Source: Gemmatimonadota bacterium (GTDB lineage Bacteria; Gemmatimonadota; Gemmatimonadetes; Longimicrobiales; Gaopeijiaceae). Taken from it: a stretch of DNA of 64,000 nt. Below, piece after piece: positions 6,999 to 15,013 of this stretch (within the stretch, counting starts at the first letter, position 1; each line of letters begins with the position of its first letter). Position numbers and translations under genes: made by a program. Under the pieces are notes generated by a model, which did not search any database, had not been told where the DNA came from, and saw nothing but the letters and a program-made list of their open reading frames with translations. The stretch is from assembly GCA_022826565.1 (NCBI GenBank), contig JAJDUP010000047.1, positions 1 to 64,000 of the forward strand, written 5' to 3'.

Positions 6999-9900
6999 TT
7001 ACATTCCTCCCGGCCTCCTCGCCCGCACCGGCGGATCCGGCTCGGCCAGGATCTGCACGGCTTCCGTCTCGAGCAGCCGCATCGCTTCGGCCACGGCAGC
7101 CTCCAGCTGCGGATCGCGCCCCGCGATCACATCGGCGGGGATCTGCCGCACCTCGATGTCGGGCGCGACGCCCTCGTTCTCGACGCGCCACTCGCCGTTC
7201 AGGTCGAAGAACCCGCCGCGCGGCGCCGTCACCAGGCCGCCGTCGATGAGCGGGGGCACATCCCAGATCCCGACCAGGCCGCCCCACGTCGTCGTCCCCA
7301 CCAGGGGCCCGATCCCGCGGAAGCGGAACATGTAGGGGAGCAGGTCGCCGCCCGACCCCGCCGCGTCGTTGATGATCATGACCTTCGGGCCCCAGATCCC
7401 CGCGGCGGGCAGCTTGAACGGCGTGCGGTCGGCGACCGGGTTGTTGAAGTAGCCGATCAGGTCGCGGCTCATCAGATCGACGATGTAGTCGGCCGCCGAG
7501 CCTCCGCCGTTGTAGCGCTCGTCGACCACCGCGCCGTCGCGGTCCTGCTGCGCGAAGTAGTAGCGGTTGAAGTAGGTGTAGCCGCCCTGCGCGGTGTTGG
7601 GGAGCCACACGTAGGCGAGCCGGCCGCCGCTCATCTCGTCGACCTTGCGGCGGTTGTCCTCGACCCATTCGCGCGACCGCAGCGCGCCCTCGTTCGCCAC
7701 CGGGACGACCTGCACGACGCGCGACCCCTCGCCGTCCGGCGAGGCGCTGACCCGCAGCGCGACCTGCCTCCCGACCGTGCCCTCGAAGAGGCTGTAGGGG
7801 TTGGCGGGCGCGCGCAGCTCAACCCCGTCGACGGCGATGATATAGTCGCCCTCGGCGACATCGATCCCGGGGGCGCTCAGCGGCGACTCCAGCCCGGGGT
7901 TCCAGTTCTCGCCGGTGTAGATGTGGGCGATCCGGTACCGTCCCGCGTCCTCCTCCAGGTCGGCACCCAGGAGTCCGACGGGCACGGTCTCGACATCGGG
8001 GGTGTCGCCCCCGAAGACGTACGAGTGCCCGATCGCGACCTCGCCGGCCAGCACGTCGAGGAGGTAGTTCATGTCGGAGCGGTGGCCGACGTGATCGATC
8101 CAGGGCTCGTACATGTCATGGACGGCCGGCCAGTCCGCGCCGTGGACGTTCTCGACGTAGAGGAAGTCGCGCTGATAGCGCCACGCCTCGCGGAAGAGCT
8201 GCCGCCATTCCTCGAGCGGGTCGACGCGCATGCGCACCGCGGTATCGATGCGGCCGTCGCCGACGTTCGGGCTTCCCGACGTGCCGACCACGCCCCACGA
8301 CGGACCGCTGCGGTAGAGCAGCTTCTGGCCGTCGGCGGAGACGGTGTAGTCCTGGATGGGGGACAGGAAGGGCGTGGCCTCGTCGTCCTCCAGCGAATAG
8401 CGGTAGAGCGTGCCCGCGCCGGGACCCGTCAGGGCGGCCATGGCCGACGCGCCGCCTTCGCCCGGTCCCGCGAAGAAGACGACGCCGTCCGGCCCCGCCG
8501 TGAGACCCGAGTAGTCGCGTGCGGGGATCCCGGCCGCGAGGATGCGCTGGTCCATCCCCTCGAAGTCGATGCGGATGTCGCCGCCGTCCGCGCCGGGGCC
8601 GTCGGCGTCGCCCGGATCATCGCCCTCACTCCCCTCCTCCTCCTCATTCTCCGTGTCCTCCGCCTCCTCTTCGTCGCTCGCGGGCAGGAAGGGCGAGGGC
8701 TCGTCGTACTGCAGCACGGCCAGATAGAGCGCGCGGCGGACCGGCCGCTCGTAGGACGTCATGTCGAGCCAGGCGGTGTTGAGCCCGTAGTCGGTGCTGG
8801 CGAGGAAGTAGAGGTACTTGCCGCCCGCATCCCAGGCAGGGGAGAGCGCGTCGGAGAGGCCGTCGGTGAGCTGGCGGGTGCTGCCGTCGGAGAGCGAGTG
8901 CACCATGACGGCGTGGAACTGGTTGTCGAGGCGTTTGGCGTAGGCCAGCCAGCGCGAGTCGGGGGACCACACGGGATCGACGGTGCGGATGGGGTGCGCG
9001 TACTGGTCGGTGTCGACGAGGGTGACATCGCCGCTCGCGACTTCGACGCGCCAGAGGTTGAGGTCGGCGTCGGTGAAAGCGAGGTGCTCCGAGTCGGGCG
9101 ACCAGGTCGGGGTGAAGAAGAAGGTCGGGTTCGGGACGGCGATCTCGCGGGGCTCGCCGAGGCCGTCCTGGGTGCCGATCATGAGGCGGTATTCGCCCGA
9201 CGCGTCCGAGAACCAGGAGACGTGGCGGCCGTCGGGGGACCACGCGGGACTCCGGTCGGCGACTCCCGGGGAACGGGTCAGGTTGCGCCAGTCGCCGTCC
9301 TCGGTTGGAACGGTGAAGATCTCGCCCCGGCCCTCGAAGAGCGCGCGCACGCCGGTGGGGGACAGCGACGCGTTCTGGAGCGCGCCGCCGACATCCTCCC
9401 AGTGGGGGCGCAGCCAGGGGAAATCGCCGCGCACGGTGATGTCGACGCGGTTGGTGGCGCCGCTGGCGGGGTCGTGCAGATGGATGTAGCCGCCCTGCTC
9501 GTAGACGACCGCGCCACCGCCGGCGTCGAGGCTCTTGACATCGAAGTCGGCGTGGCGGGTGACCTGGCGGACGGCCTGCGTGCCGGTGTCGTAGGCCCAG
9601 ATGTTCGTGGCCCAGTCCCGGTCGGAGAGGAAGTAGACCTCGTCGCCGAGGAAGACGGGGTCGAGGTCGTTGCTGCCGTCCCAGGGGACCTCCTCGAGCG
9701 CCCAGTCGTCGGTGTCGACGATCCACACCGGGTTGACCTGACCGCCGCGGTAGCCCCGCCATTCGGGGTCGTTGAGCTGGCGCTGCTGGTAGGCGAAGCG
9801 GGCGCCGTCGGGCGAAAACGAACCGGTCATGCCGCGGGGAATCGGCATCTGCGCGGGGAGCCCACCGTCGATCGAGACCGTGAAGAAGCGGGAGTACGGG

Positions 9901-10346
9901 ATCGGCGCGCTGGTGCGTCCCGAATTGAAGACGACGCGGCTGCCGTCGTGCGTCCAGCCGACGACCTGGTCCGCGCCCGGGTGCCAGGTGAGGCGTTTGG
10001 GGTTCCCTCCTTCGGAGGGCAGGACGTAGACATCGGTATTGCCGTCGTACTGGGCGCTGAAGGCGATGTGCCGTCCGTCCGGGGAGAAGTGAGGGTCGGT
10101 CTCCTGGCCCTGGAAGGTTGTGAGGCGCGTTGCGTCGCCTCCGGCCCGGTCAACGATCCACAGGTCGTTGGCGTACGCGAACGCGATGTGCGTCGCGCTG
10201 ACCGTGGGCTGGCGCACCAGGCGGGTGGGCTCCTGGGGGGCGGCGGGGGCCGCGGCGAGGGCGAGGGCGGCCGCGGCGAGGGCGGCGCGCACGGTCGGTC
10301 GGGTGGCGGATCGCGCGGTCGGCGCGGAAACGGTTGGGGCAGTCAC
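6999..10346 (-). CDS. Tricorn-like S41 protease with TolB-type propellers and PDZ domain
   Basis: The 1115-residue exported protein has a signal peptide, then TolB/WD40-like beta-propeller repeats (HFSPDGRHIAFS and similar) over about residues 40-550. An acidic Glu/Asp linker lies near 555-590, a PDZ domain near 800-880, and an S41 peptidase domain at the C-terminus. Probable catalytic elements are His in GHSYV (about 773), Ser in AGSGGD (about 998) and Glu in ENEGVAPDIEV (about 1060). The family degrades oligopeptides; the usual Ser-Asp at the nucleophile is Ser-Gly here. I chose the GTG at 10346, which has AGGGAGG 6 nt upstream and a good signal peptide; a GTG at 10415 with GGAAGGGA is the alternative and adds 23 residues. 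Confidence 0.88.
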   Translation of the reverse strand: MTAPTVSAPTARSATRPTVRAALAAAALALAAAPAAPQEPTRLVRQPTVSATHIAFAYANDLWIVDRAGGDATRLTTFQGQETDPHFSPDGRHIAFSAQYDGNTDVYVLPSEGGNPKRLTWHPGADQVVGWTHDGSRVVFNSGRTSAPIPYSRFFTVSIDGGLPAQMPIPRGMTGSFSPDGARFAYQQRQLNDPEWRGYRGGQVNPVWIVDTDDWALEEVPWDGSNDLDPVFLGDEVYFLSDRDWATNIWAYDTGTQAVRQVTRHADFDVKSLDAGGGAVVYEQGGYIHLHDPASGATNRVDITVRGDFPWLRPHWEDVGGALQNASLSPTGVRALFEGRGEIFTVPTEDGDWRNLTRSPGVADRSPAWSPDGRHVSWFSDASGEYRLMIGTQDGLGEPREIAVPNPTFFFTPTWSPDSEHLAFTDADLNLWRVEVASGDVTLVDTDQYAHPIRTVDPVWSPDSRWLAYAKRLDNQFHAVMVHSLSDGSTRQLTDGLSDALSPAWDAGGKYLYFLASTDYGLNTAWLDMTSYERPVRRALYLAVLQYDEPSPFLPASDEEEAEDTENEEEEGSEGDDPGDADGPGADGGDIRIDFEGMDQRILAAGIPARDYSGLTAGPDGVVFFAGPGEGGASAMAALTGPGAGTLYRYSLEDDEATPFLSPIQDYTVSADGQKLLYRSGPSWGVVGTSGSPNVGDGRIDTAVRMRVDPLEEWRQLFREAWRYQRDFLYVENVHGADWPAVHDMYEPWIDHVGHRSDMNYLLDVLAGEVAIGHSYVFGGDTPDVETVPVGLLGADLEEDAGRYRIAHIYTGENWNPGLESPLSAPGIDVAEGDYIIAVDGVELRAPANPYSLFEGTVGRQVALRVSASPDGEGSRVVQVVPVANEGALRSREWVEDNRRKVDEMSGGRLAYVWLPNTAQGGYTYFNRYYFAQQDRDGAVVDERYNGGGSAADYIVDLMSRDLIGYFNNPVADRTPFKLPAAGIWGPKVMIINDAAGSGGDLLPYMFRFRGIGPLVGTTTWGGLVGIWDVPPLIDGGLVTAPRGGFFDLNGEWRVENEGVAPDIEVRQIPADVIAGRDPQLEAAVAEAMRLLETEAVQILAEPDPPVRARRPGGM

Positions 10347-10433
10347 TGCTGGCCTCCCTGGGCGGGGGTTGTCTTCAATGGTGGCGCGCACTTCGGCGTG
10401 CGGCGGGCTGTTCACGATAGTCCCTTCCGGCGG

Positions 10434-10763
10434 TTACCGCAGTTCGGACTCGCCGATCCATTCGGGGATATCGCGTGGGGAGTGGAGAACGCGCCATACG
10501 TCGATTCGGCTCTGTCCCTCCATGTAGAACACGATCCGGGGGTAGGACCTGAGTGCCCATGATCGGAGACCTGGCAGGTTCAGTTCATGTCCATATCGAG
10601 TCGACCCCGATCGAGGATTCAAGGAGATGTGGTGGATGGCCGCCTCAAGCGCACCGACAAAGCCCAGTGCGATATCCGGTCCACCCGCTTCCAGATAGTG
10701 GGCGATGGCCTCGTCCACGTCCCGTCGGGCCGCTTCCCGGAGGACTGCGGGTTTGGGAGTCAC
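10434..10763 (-). CDS. parE: ParE-family toxin (RelE/ParE superfamily)
   Basis: The 109-residue protein has the ParE pattern: an N-terminal helical hairpin (LREAARRDVDEAIAHYLEAG), a central LNPRSGSTRYG, and a C-terminal strand block PRIVFYMEGQSRIDVWRVLH. ParE toxins typically poison DNA gyrase. The start overlaps the end of parD by 4 bp, the usual antitoxin-toxin coupling. Whether the target here is gyrase or something else cannot be told from sequence. Confidence 0.88.
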   Translation of the reverse strand: MTPKPAVLREAARRDVDEAIAHYLEAGGPDIALGFVGALEAAIHHISLNPRSGSTRYGHELNLPGLRSWALRSYPRIVFYMEGQSRIDVWRVLHSPRDIPEWIGESELR

Positions 10764-10999
10764 ACCCGTGAGCGCCTGCGGACTCCAGTCCGGAGGGACT
10801 CGAAATAGGCTTCGTCGGCGGTCACCGAGGGCGGCGATTCTCCACCCTCGAGCAGCAGGCCGCGGAGGTGCTGGCGATCCTGGTCGCGCCGGATCAGTTC
10901 ACGGATGTATGCGCTGGAAGTTCCATATCCACGCTCGACGGCCTGTTCGCGCACGAACGACCGAAGTGTCGGCGGCAGGGAGATGTTCATGGTCTTCAT
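10760..10999 (-). CDS. parD: ParD-family antitoxin (ribbon-helix-helix)
   Basis: The 79-residue protein starts MKTMNISLPPTLRSFVREQA, the ribbon-helix-helix opening of ParD antitoxins, followed by YGTSSAYIRELIRRDQ. It binds operator DNA through the N-terminal strand and ParE through its C-terminal tail. I chose the ATG at 10999 because the family starts a few residues before the NISLP strand; a longer frame extends to 11023. No strong ribosome binding site is visible. A perfect 11-bp palindrome (GCCAAATTGGC, 11051-11061) about 50 bp upstream is a possible operator. Confidence 0.88.
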   Translation of the reverse strand: MKTMNISLPPTLRSFVREQAVERGYGTSSAYIRELIRRDQDRQHLRGLLLEGGESPPSVTADEAYFESLRTGVRRRSRV

Positions 11000-11043
11000 G
11001 GCGAACGATAGGGGGAATGGCAAAAATTGGCAATCACGCCTCG

Positions 11044-11079
11044 GTTGTTCGCCAAATTGGCCGGATTCTGGCCGACAAA
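11044..11079. repeat. 36-nt palindromic element upstream of parD (third copy)
   Basis: It begins GTTGTTCGCCA and ends TGGCCGACAA, the same inverted ends as the copies at 2434-2469 and 2485-2520, with an inner perfect palindrome GCCAAATTGGC at 11051-11061. Located between parD and a CocE-type hydrolase gene, it may double as the ParD operator, or it may be an independent REP-like element that landed there. Confidence 0.5.
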
Positions 11080-11203
11080 GCCATGTGTGGGCCTCCCGCC
11101 GCGATGGCAGGCTGCCTCATCCCCTCGCGGTGGCCCGGATGCGGCTGCCGCCCGTGACCCCGGTCGCTGCCGCCGCCAGTGACTCCGCCCTCTCTTCCTC
11201 CTC

Positions 11204-13048
11204 CTACCGCTCCCGCCGGATCACCGGCAGCACGATGTGCGACGCCCGCGCACCGCCGTGATGGATGCGCTGGGTGGCCACCACGGCCTGGTCGCGTGTC
11301 ACCATCGCGGCGTTGTCGGCGCCCGTGTTGAGGTTGGGGAGGTAGTACGAGTACCAGCTGGACGAGATCTCGATCCCGATGCGGTGACCTTCCTGGAACA
11401 GGTTCCCGGTGCCGCGCCAGAAGCGGATGGTGTACTCGTAGACCTCGTCCGGCTCGATGGTGCTGAGCTGGGTGCCGTTGAAGCGGCCCTCGTTGTCGGG
11501 GTCGCGGTTGCGGGCGCGCATGACGCCCTCGGTGAGGAGCGCCGAGTAGCCGTCGGGGTGGATGTCGACGAGGCGCACGAACCAGTCGGTGTCGCGGGCC
11601 GAGGTGGAGGCGTAGAGTTTGGCCTCGATCGGGCCGGTGACTTCAACGGCTTGTTCGAGGGGCGGTGTGCGGTAGACCAGCACCTCGTCGCCGGACGCGG
11701 ATTCGCGGGTGTCCAGCGCGCCGTCGATGTGGCCGTTGGTGTTGGGCCAGCTGTCGAAGGGGGTGCGGGTGGGGTTGAGCGGGTCGTAGACGTAGGTGTC
11801 GTGGCCCTCCCTGGCTGGGGGCGTGGTGGTGAGCAGTCCGTCGCCGCCGATGGAGTTGGCGCCGGATTCGGAGGCGAGGTAGTAGTCGGTCCACTCGGTG
11901 CCCGGCAGCGGCCAGTCGTCTTCGGCGTACCACCGGTTCTCGCCCATGACGAAGACATGGACGGGCGGGTCGTCGGTGACGCCGTTGTCGATGCCCTTGA
12001 GGAAGTGGTCGAACCAGCGCACGACGTAGCCGTCGATGTCGATCACGGCGTCGGGACCGTAGTCGATGCCGCCGAGGGTGCGGGTGTTGATCCCGTGCGT
12101 CCAGGGTCCGATGACAAGGCTGGGGCGCCGGGCTGCGGGGGTCGCGCCGTGCTCCTTCATGCCCACGTAGTTCATCGGCGATCCCGGGTGGTTGCCGTCG
12201 AACCAGCCGGTGAAGGCGAGGGAGGGGACGGTGATGCGCGAGTACGATTCGGGGGTCTGGTACTTGATCGCGTGCCAGTAGGGATCGGTGGACCTGTTCT
12301 GCCGGTACCAGGTCTCGAACCAGGGGGCCGAACGCAGGCCGCGGACCTCGTTGATCTCGATGTAGGGGGTGTGGGGGGGATCCGGGCGGTGCAGCGGCCA
12401 GCCGTTGTAGTAACCGGTGTCGGCCAGCTGCGCGGTGCGCCCGGAGGATCCCGCCGCCCAGTCGAGCATCCAGCCGCCGAGAAGCACGCCGTGCTGGTAG
12501 GGAAGGTTCTCGAAGGGGTCGGGGGGCGACACCTTGGGGGCGATTGCGGCGAGGCTGGGCGGGGCGGTGCTGGCGGTCCACCACTGTGTCCAGCCGAGGT
12601 AGGAGCCGCCGATCATGCCGACCTTGCCCGTGCACCAGGGTTGGGCGGCGACCCACTCGACGAGATCGTGGCCGTCGAGCCGGTGGAGTGCGCCGAAGGG
12701 GTCCCATTCGCCTTCCGAGTCGTAGCGGCCGCGGGCGTCGGCGGCGACGACCACATAGCCGCGTTCCGCGAACCAGGTCGCGGTTACGCGCTGGCCGTTG
12801 TTGTCGTAGGGGGTGTGGGTGAGGATGCCGGGGTGCGGGCCGGGCGACCCCCGAGGCGCGTAGATGTCGACGGAGAGGCGGACGCCGTCGCGCATGGGGA
12901 CGAGGACGCCGCGGGTGACATCGACTTCGTATTCGGCGCGGGAATAGTCGCCGGGATCGGGGGGCTGGGGGTGGGCGGGGCGGGGGGTGATGGCCGTGGC
13001 GAGGATCACCGCGATCAGCGGCATCGTGCGATGATGTAAAGGAAACAT
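11204..13048 (-). CDS. CocE/NonD family hydrolase (S15-like), downstream tandem copy
   Basis: The protein (614 residues from the ATG at 13048; 606 from 13024) is a CocE-type alpha/beta hydrolase. Catalytic elements are Ser in GGSYLGW, Asp in TGWFDGN and His in GPWTHGIN, followed by a C-terminal jelly-roll domain (EGHRIGIEISSSWY). Such enzymes cleave esters, amides or X-Pro peptides and this one is probably exported, since a hydrophobic N-terminus precedes PAHPQ. It is a close paralogue of the gene 23 bp upstream on the same strand, from the YDVDVTRGVLVPMRDGV block to the C-terminus. Neither start has a clear ribosome binding site, and the intergenic DNA is unusually AT-rich. Confidence 0.9.
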   Translation of the reverse strand: MFPLHHRTMPLIAVILATAITPRPAHPQPPDPGDYSRAEYEVDVTRGVLVPMRDGVRLSVDIYAPRGSPGPHPGILTHTPYDNNGQRVTATWFAERGYVVVAADARGRYDSEGEWDPFGALHRLDGHDLVEWVAAQPWCTGKVGMIGGSYLGWTQWWTASTAPPSLAAIAPKVSPPDPFENLPYQHGVLLGGWMLDWAAGSSGRTAQLADTGYYNGWPLHRPDPPHTPYIEINEVRGLRSAPWFETWYRQNRSTDPYWHAIKYQTPESYSRITVPSLAFTGWFDGNHPGSPMNYVGMKEHGATPAARRPSLVIGPWTHGINTRTLGGIDYGPDAVIDIDGYVVRWFDHFLKGIDNGVTDDPPVHVFVMGENRWYAEDDWPLPGTEWTDYYLASESGANSIGGDGLLTTTPPAREGHDTYVYDPLNPTRTPFDSWPNTNGHIDGALDTRESASGDEVLVYRTPPLEQAVEVTGPIEAKLYASTSARDTDWFVRLVDIHPDGYSALLTEGVMRARNRDPDNEGRFNGTQLSTIEPDEVYEYTIRFWRGTGNLFQEGHRIGIEISSSWYSYYLPNLNTGADNAAMVTRDQAVVATQRIHHGGARASHIVLPVIRRER

Positions 13049-13070
13049 GTCAAGATGTAATGTAAACACG
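13031..13070. other. AT-rich ATGTAA/TTGACA island between tandem hydrolase genes
   Basis: This short AT-rich stretch contains ATGTAAA, GATGTAATGTAAAC and, on the minus strand, ATCTTGACAT. The last 10-mer also occurs in the island at 40366-40412. It spans the start of the downstream hydrolase gene. A TTGACA -35 box is possible but I see no matching -10 box. Confidence 0.4.
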
Positions 13071-13071
13071 A

Positions 13072-14895
13072 CTAACGGTGGATCACCGGCAGCACGATGT
13101 GCGATGCGCGCGCACCGCCGTGATGGATGCGCTGGGTCGCCACCACGGCCTGGTCGCGGGTGACCATCGCCACATTGTCCGCGCCGCTGTTCAGGTTCGG
13201 CAGGTAGTACGGGTACCAGCTCGACGAGATCTCTATCCCGATGCGGTGGCCTTCCAGGAAGCGGTTCCCGGTTCCGCGCCAGAAGCGGAGCGTGTACTCG
13301 TAGACCTCGTCCGGCTCGATGGTGCTGAGCTGGGCGCCGTTGAAGCGGCCCTCGTTGTCGGGGTCGCGGTTGCGGGCGCGCATGACAGCCTCGGTGAGGA
13401 GGGCGGAGTAGCCGTCCGGGCCGATGTCGACGAGCCGCACGAACCAGTCGGTGTCGCGGGCGGAGGTGGAGGCGTAGAGCCTGATCTCGATGGGGCCGGT
13501 GACCTCGACGGCTTCTTGCAGCGGCGGCGTGCGGTAGACCAGGACCTCCTCGCCGGCTGCGGACGCGCGGGTGTCGAGAGCGCCGTCGATGTGGCCGTTC
13601 TTGTTGGGCCAGGTGTCGAAGGGGTCGCGGGTGGGGTCGAGGGGGTCGTAGACGTAGGTGTCGCTGCCCTCGTCGGTGGGGGCCGCGGTGGTGAGGAGGC
13701 CGTCGCCGGCCGACGAGTTGGCGCCGTCGGTGCTGGTCAGGTAGTAGTTGGTCCACTCGGTCTGGGGCAGGGGCCAGTCCTCTTCGGCGTGCCACCTGTT
13801 CTCGCCCATGACGAAGACGTAGACGGGCGGGTCGTCCATGACCCCGTTGTCCTCGCCCTTCAGGAAGTGGTCGAACCAGCGGGCCACGTAGCCGTCCACG
13901 TCGATGACGGCGTCGGGGCCGTAGTCGATCCCGCCGGAGGATTGCGTGTTGATGCCGTGGACCCATGGGCCGATGACCATGCTGGGGCGCCGGGCCTCGG
14001 GGGTCGCGCCGTGCTCTTTCATCCCCAGGTAGTTCATTGGGGATCCGGGGTAGTTGGCGTCGAACCATCCCGTGTACGAGAGCGAGGGGACGGTGATGTT
14101 CGAGTATGACTCGGGGGTCTGGTAGGCGATGCCCTGCCAGTAGTCATCCGTCGAGAGGTTGTTGCGGTACCACTCCTCGAACCACGGGCCCGCGCGGAGG
14201 CCGCGCGAGGCGTTGATCTCGATGTAGGGGGTGTGGGGTGGATCCTGGCGGTTCTCGGACCAGCCGAGATAGCCGCCCTCGCCCGCGATCTGCTGGGTGC
14301 GGCCCGAGAGCATGGCGGCCCAATCGAGCATCCATCCGCCCACGAGCACGCCGTTCTGGTACGGCAGATTCTCGAAGTGGTCGGGCGGGGCGACCTTGGG
14401 GGCGATGGCCGCGAGGCTCGGCGGTGCGGTACTGGCCGTCCACCACTGCGTCCAACCCAGGTAGGAGCCGCCGATCATGCCGACCTTGCCGGTGCACCAG
14501 GGCTGCGCGGCGATCCACTCGACGAGGTCGTAGCCGTCGGTCTTGTGGAGCGGGTTGAAGGGGTCCCACTCGCCGCCCGAGTCGTAGCGCCCGCGCACGT
14601 CTGCCGCGACGACCACGTAGCCGCGCTGGGCGAACCAGACGGCGCCAGTCCGCGCTCCGTTGTTGTCGTAGGGCGTGGAGGTGAGGATGGCGGGCGCCGG
14701 GTCCGAGACACCCCGTGGGGCGTAGATGTCGACGGACAGCTCGACGCCGTCGCGCATGGGCACGAGAACGCCGCGCGTAACGTCGACATCGTAGTCCGCG
14801 TCCGAATAGTCGCCCGCGTCGGGCGCCTGGGCGTTCACGCCGCAGGAGGCTGCGAACACGACAAGCAGAAGCAGGCGTGCGAGTTTCCTGGCCAT
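13072..14895 (-). CDS. CocE/NonD family hydrolase (S15-like), lipoprotein copy
   Basis: The 607-residue protein starts at an ATG with GGAGAG 5 nt upstream and has a lipoprotein signal peptide (LLLVVFAASC, Cys about residue 18). The alpha/beta hydrolase fold carries Ser in GGSYLGW, Asp in TGWFDAN and His in GPWVHGIN, with a C-terminal jelly-roll domain. CocE-type enzymes hydrolyse esters or amides; substrate is not predictable here. It lies just downstream of susCD and upstream of a paralogue, suggesting that both act on material captured by the SusCD complex. The lipid anchor, absent from its twin, suggests different locations for the two enzymes. Confidence 0.92.
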   Translation of the reverse strand: MARKLARLLLLVVFAASCGVNAQAPDAGDYSDADYDVDVTRGVLVPMRDGVELSVDIYAPRGVSDPAPAILTSTPYDNNGARTGAVWFAQRGYVVVAADVRGRYDSGGEWDPFNPLHKTDGYDLVEWIAAQPWCTGKVGMIGGSYLGWTQWWTASTAPPSLAAIAPKVAPPDHFENLPYQNGVLVGGWMLDWAAMLSGRTQQIAGEGGYLGWSENRQDPPHTPYIEINASRGLRAGPWFEEWYRNNLSTDDYWQGIAYQTPESYSNITVPSLSYTGWFDANYPGSPMNYLGMKEHGATPEARRPSMVIGPWVHGINTQSSGGIDYGPDAVIDVDGYVARWFDHFLKGEDNGVMDDPPVYVFVMGENRWHAEEDWPLPQTEWTNYYLTSTDGANSSAGDGLLTTAAPTDEGSDTYVYDPLDPTRDPFDTWPNKNGHIDGALDTRASAAGEEVLVYRTPPLQEAVEVTGPIEIRLYASTSARDTDWFVRLVDIGPDGYSALLTEAVMRARNRDPDNEGRFNGAQLSTIEPDEVYEYTLRFWRGTGNRFLEGHRIGIEISSSWYPYYLPNLNSGADNVAMVTRDQAVVATQRIHHGGARASHIVLPVIHR

Positions 14896-14950
14896 TGTCA
14901 CTCTCCGGTTGGATGGGCTTGCGCGTTGGTTGCGAAGTCGTCCGCTGGTC

Positions 14951-14982
14951 GGCGGGGCCACCCCGTTCGGGGTGGCCCCGCC
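14951..14982. terminator. Perfect 15-bp GC-rich inverted repeat between susD and hydrolase
   Basis: Arms GGCGGGGCCACCCCG and CGGGGTGGCCCCGCC are exact complements with only TT between them. The element lies 30 bp after the susD stop and 55 bp before the next gene. There is no following U-run, so it is either a Rho-assisted terminator/attenuator that lowers expression of the hydrolase genes, or an mRNA-stabilising hairpin. Confidence 0.5.
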
Positions 14983-15013
14983 TGCCTGCGAGGGGCTTAT
15001 GGTGTGTCGCCGG

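Noticed and set aside
7923..10562. Long plus-strand open frame opposite the tricorn-like gene
   Set aside because: Repetitive Val/Gly/Asp sequence caused by third-position GC bias on the opposite strand; no motif.
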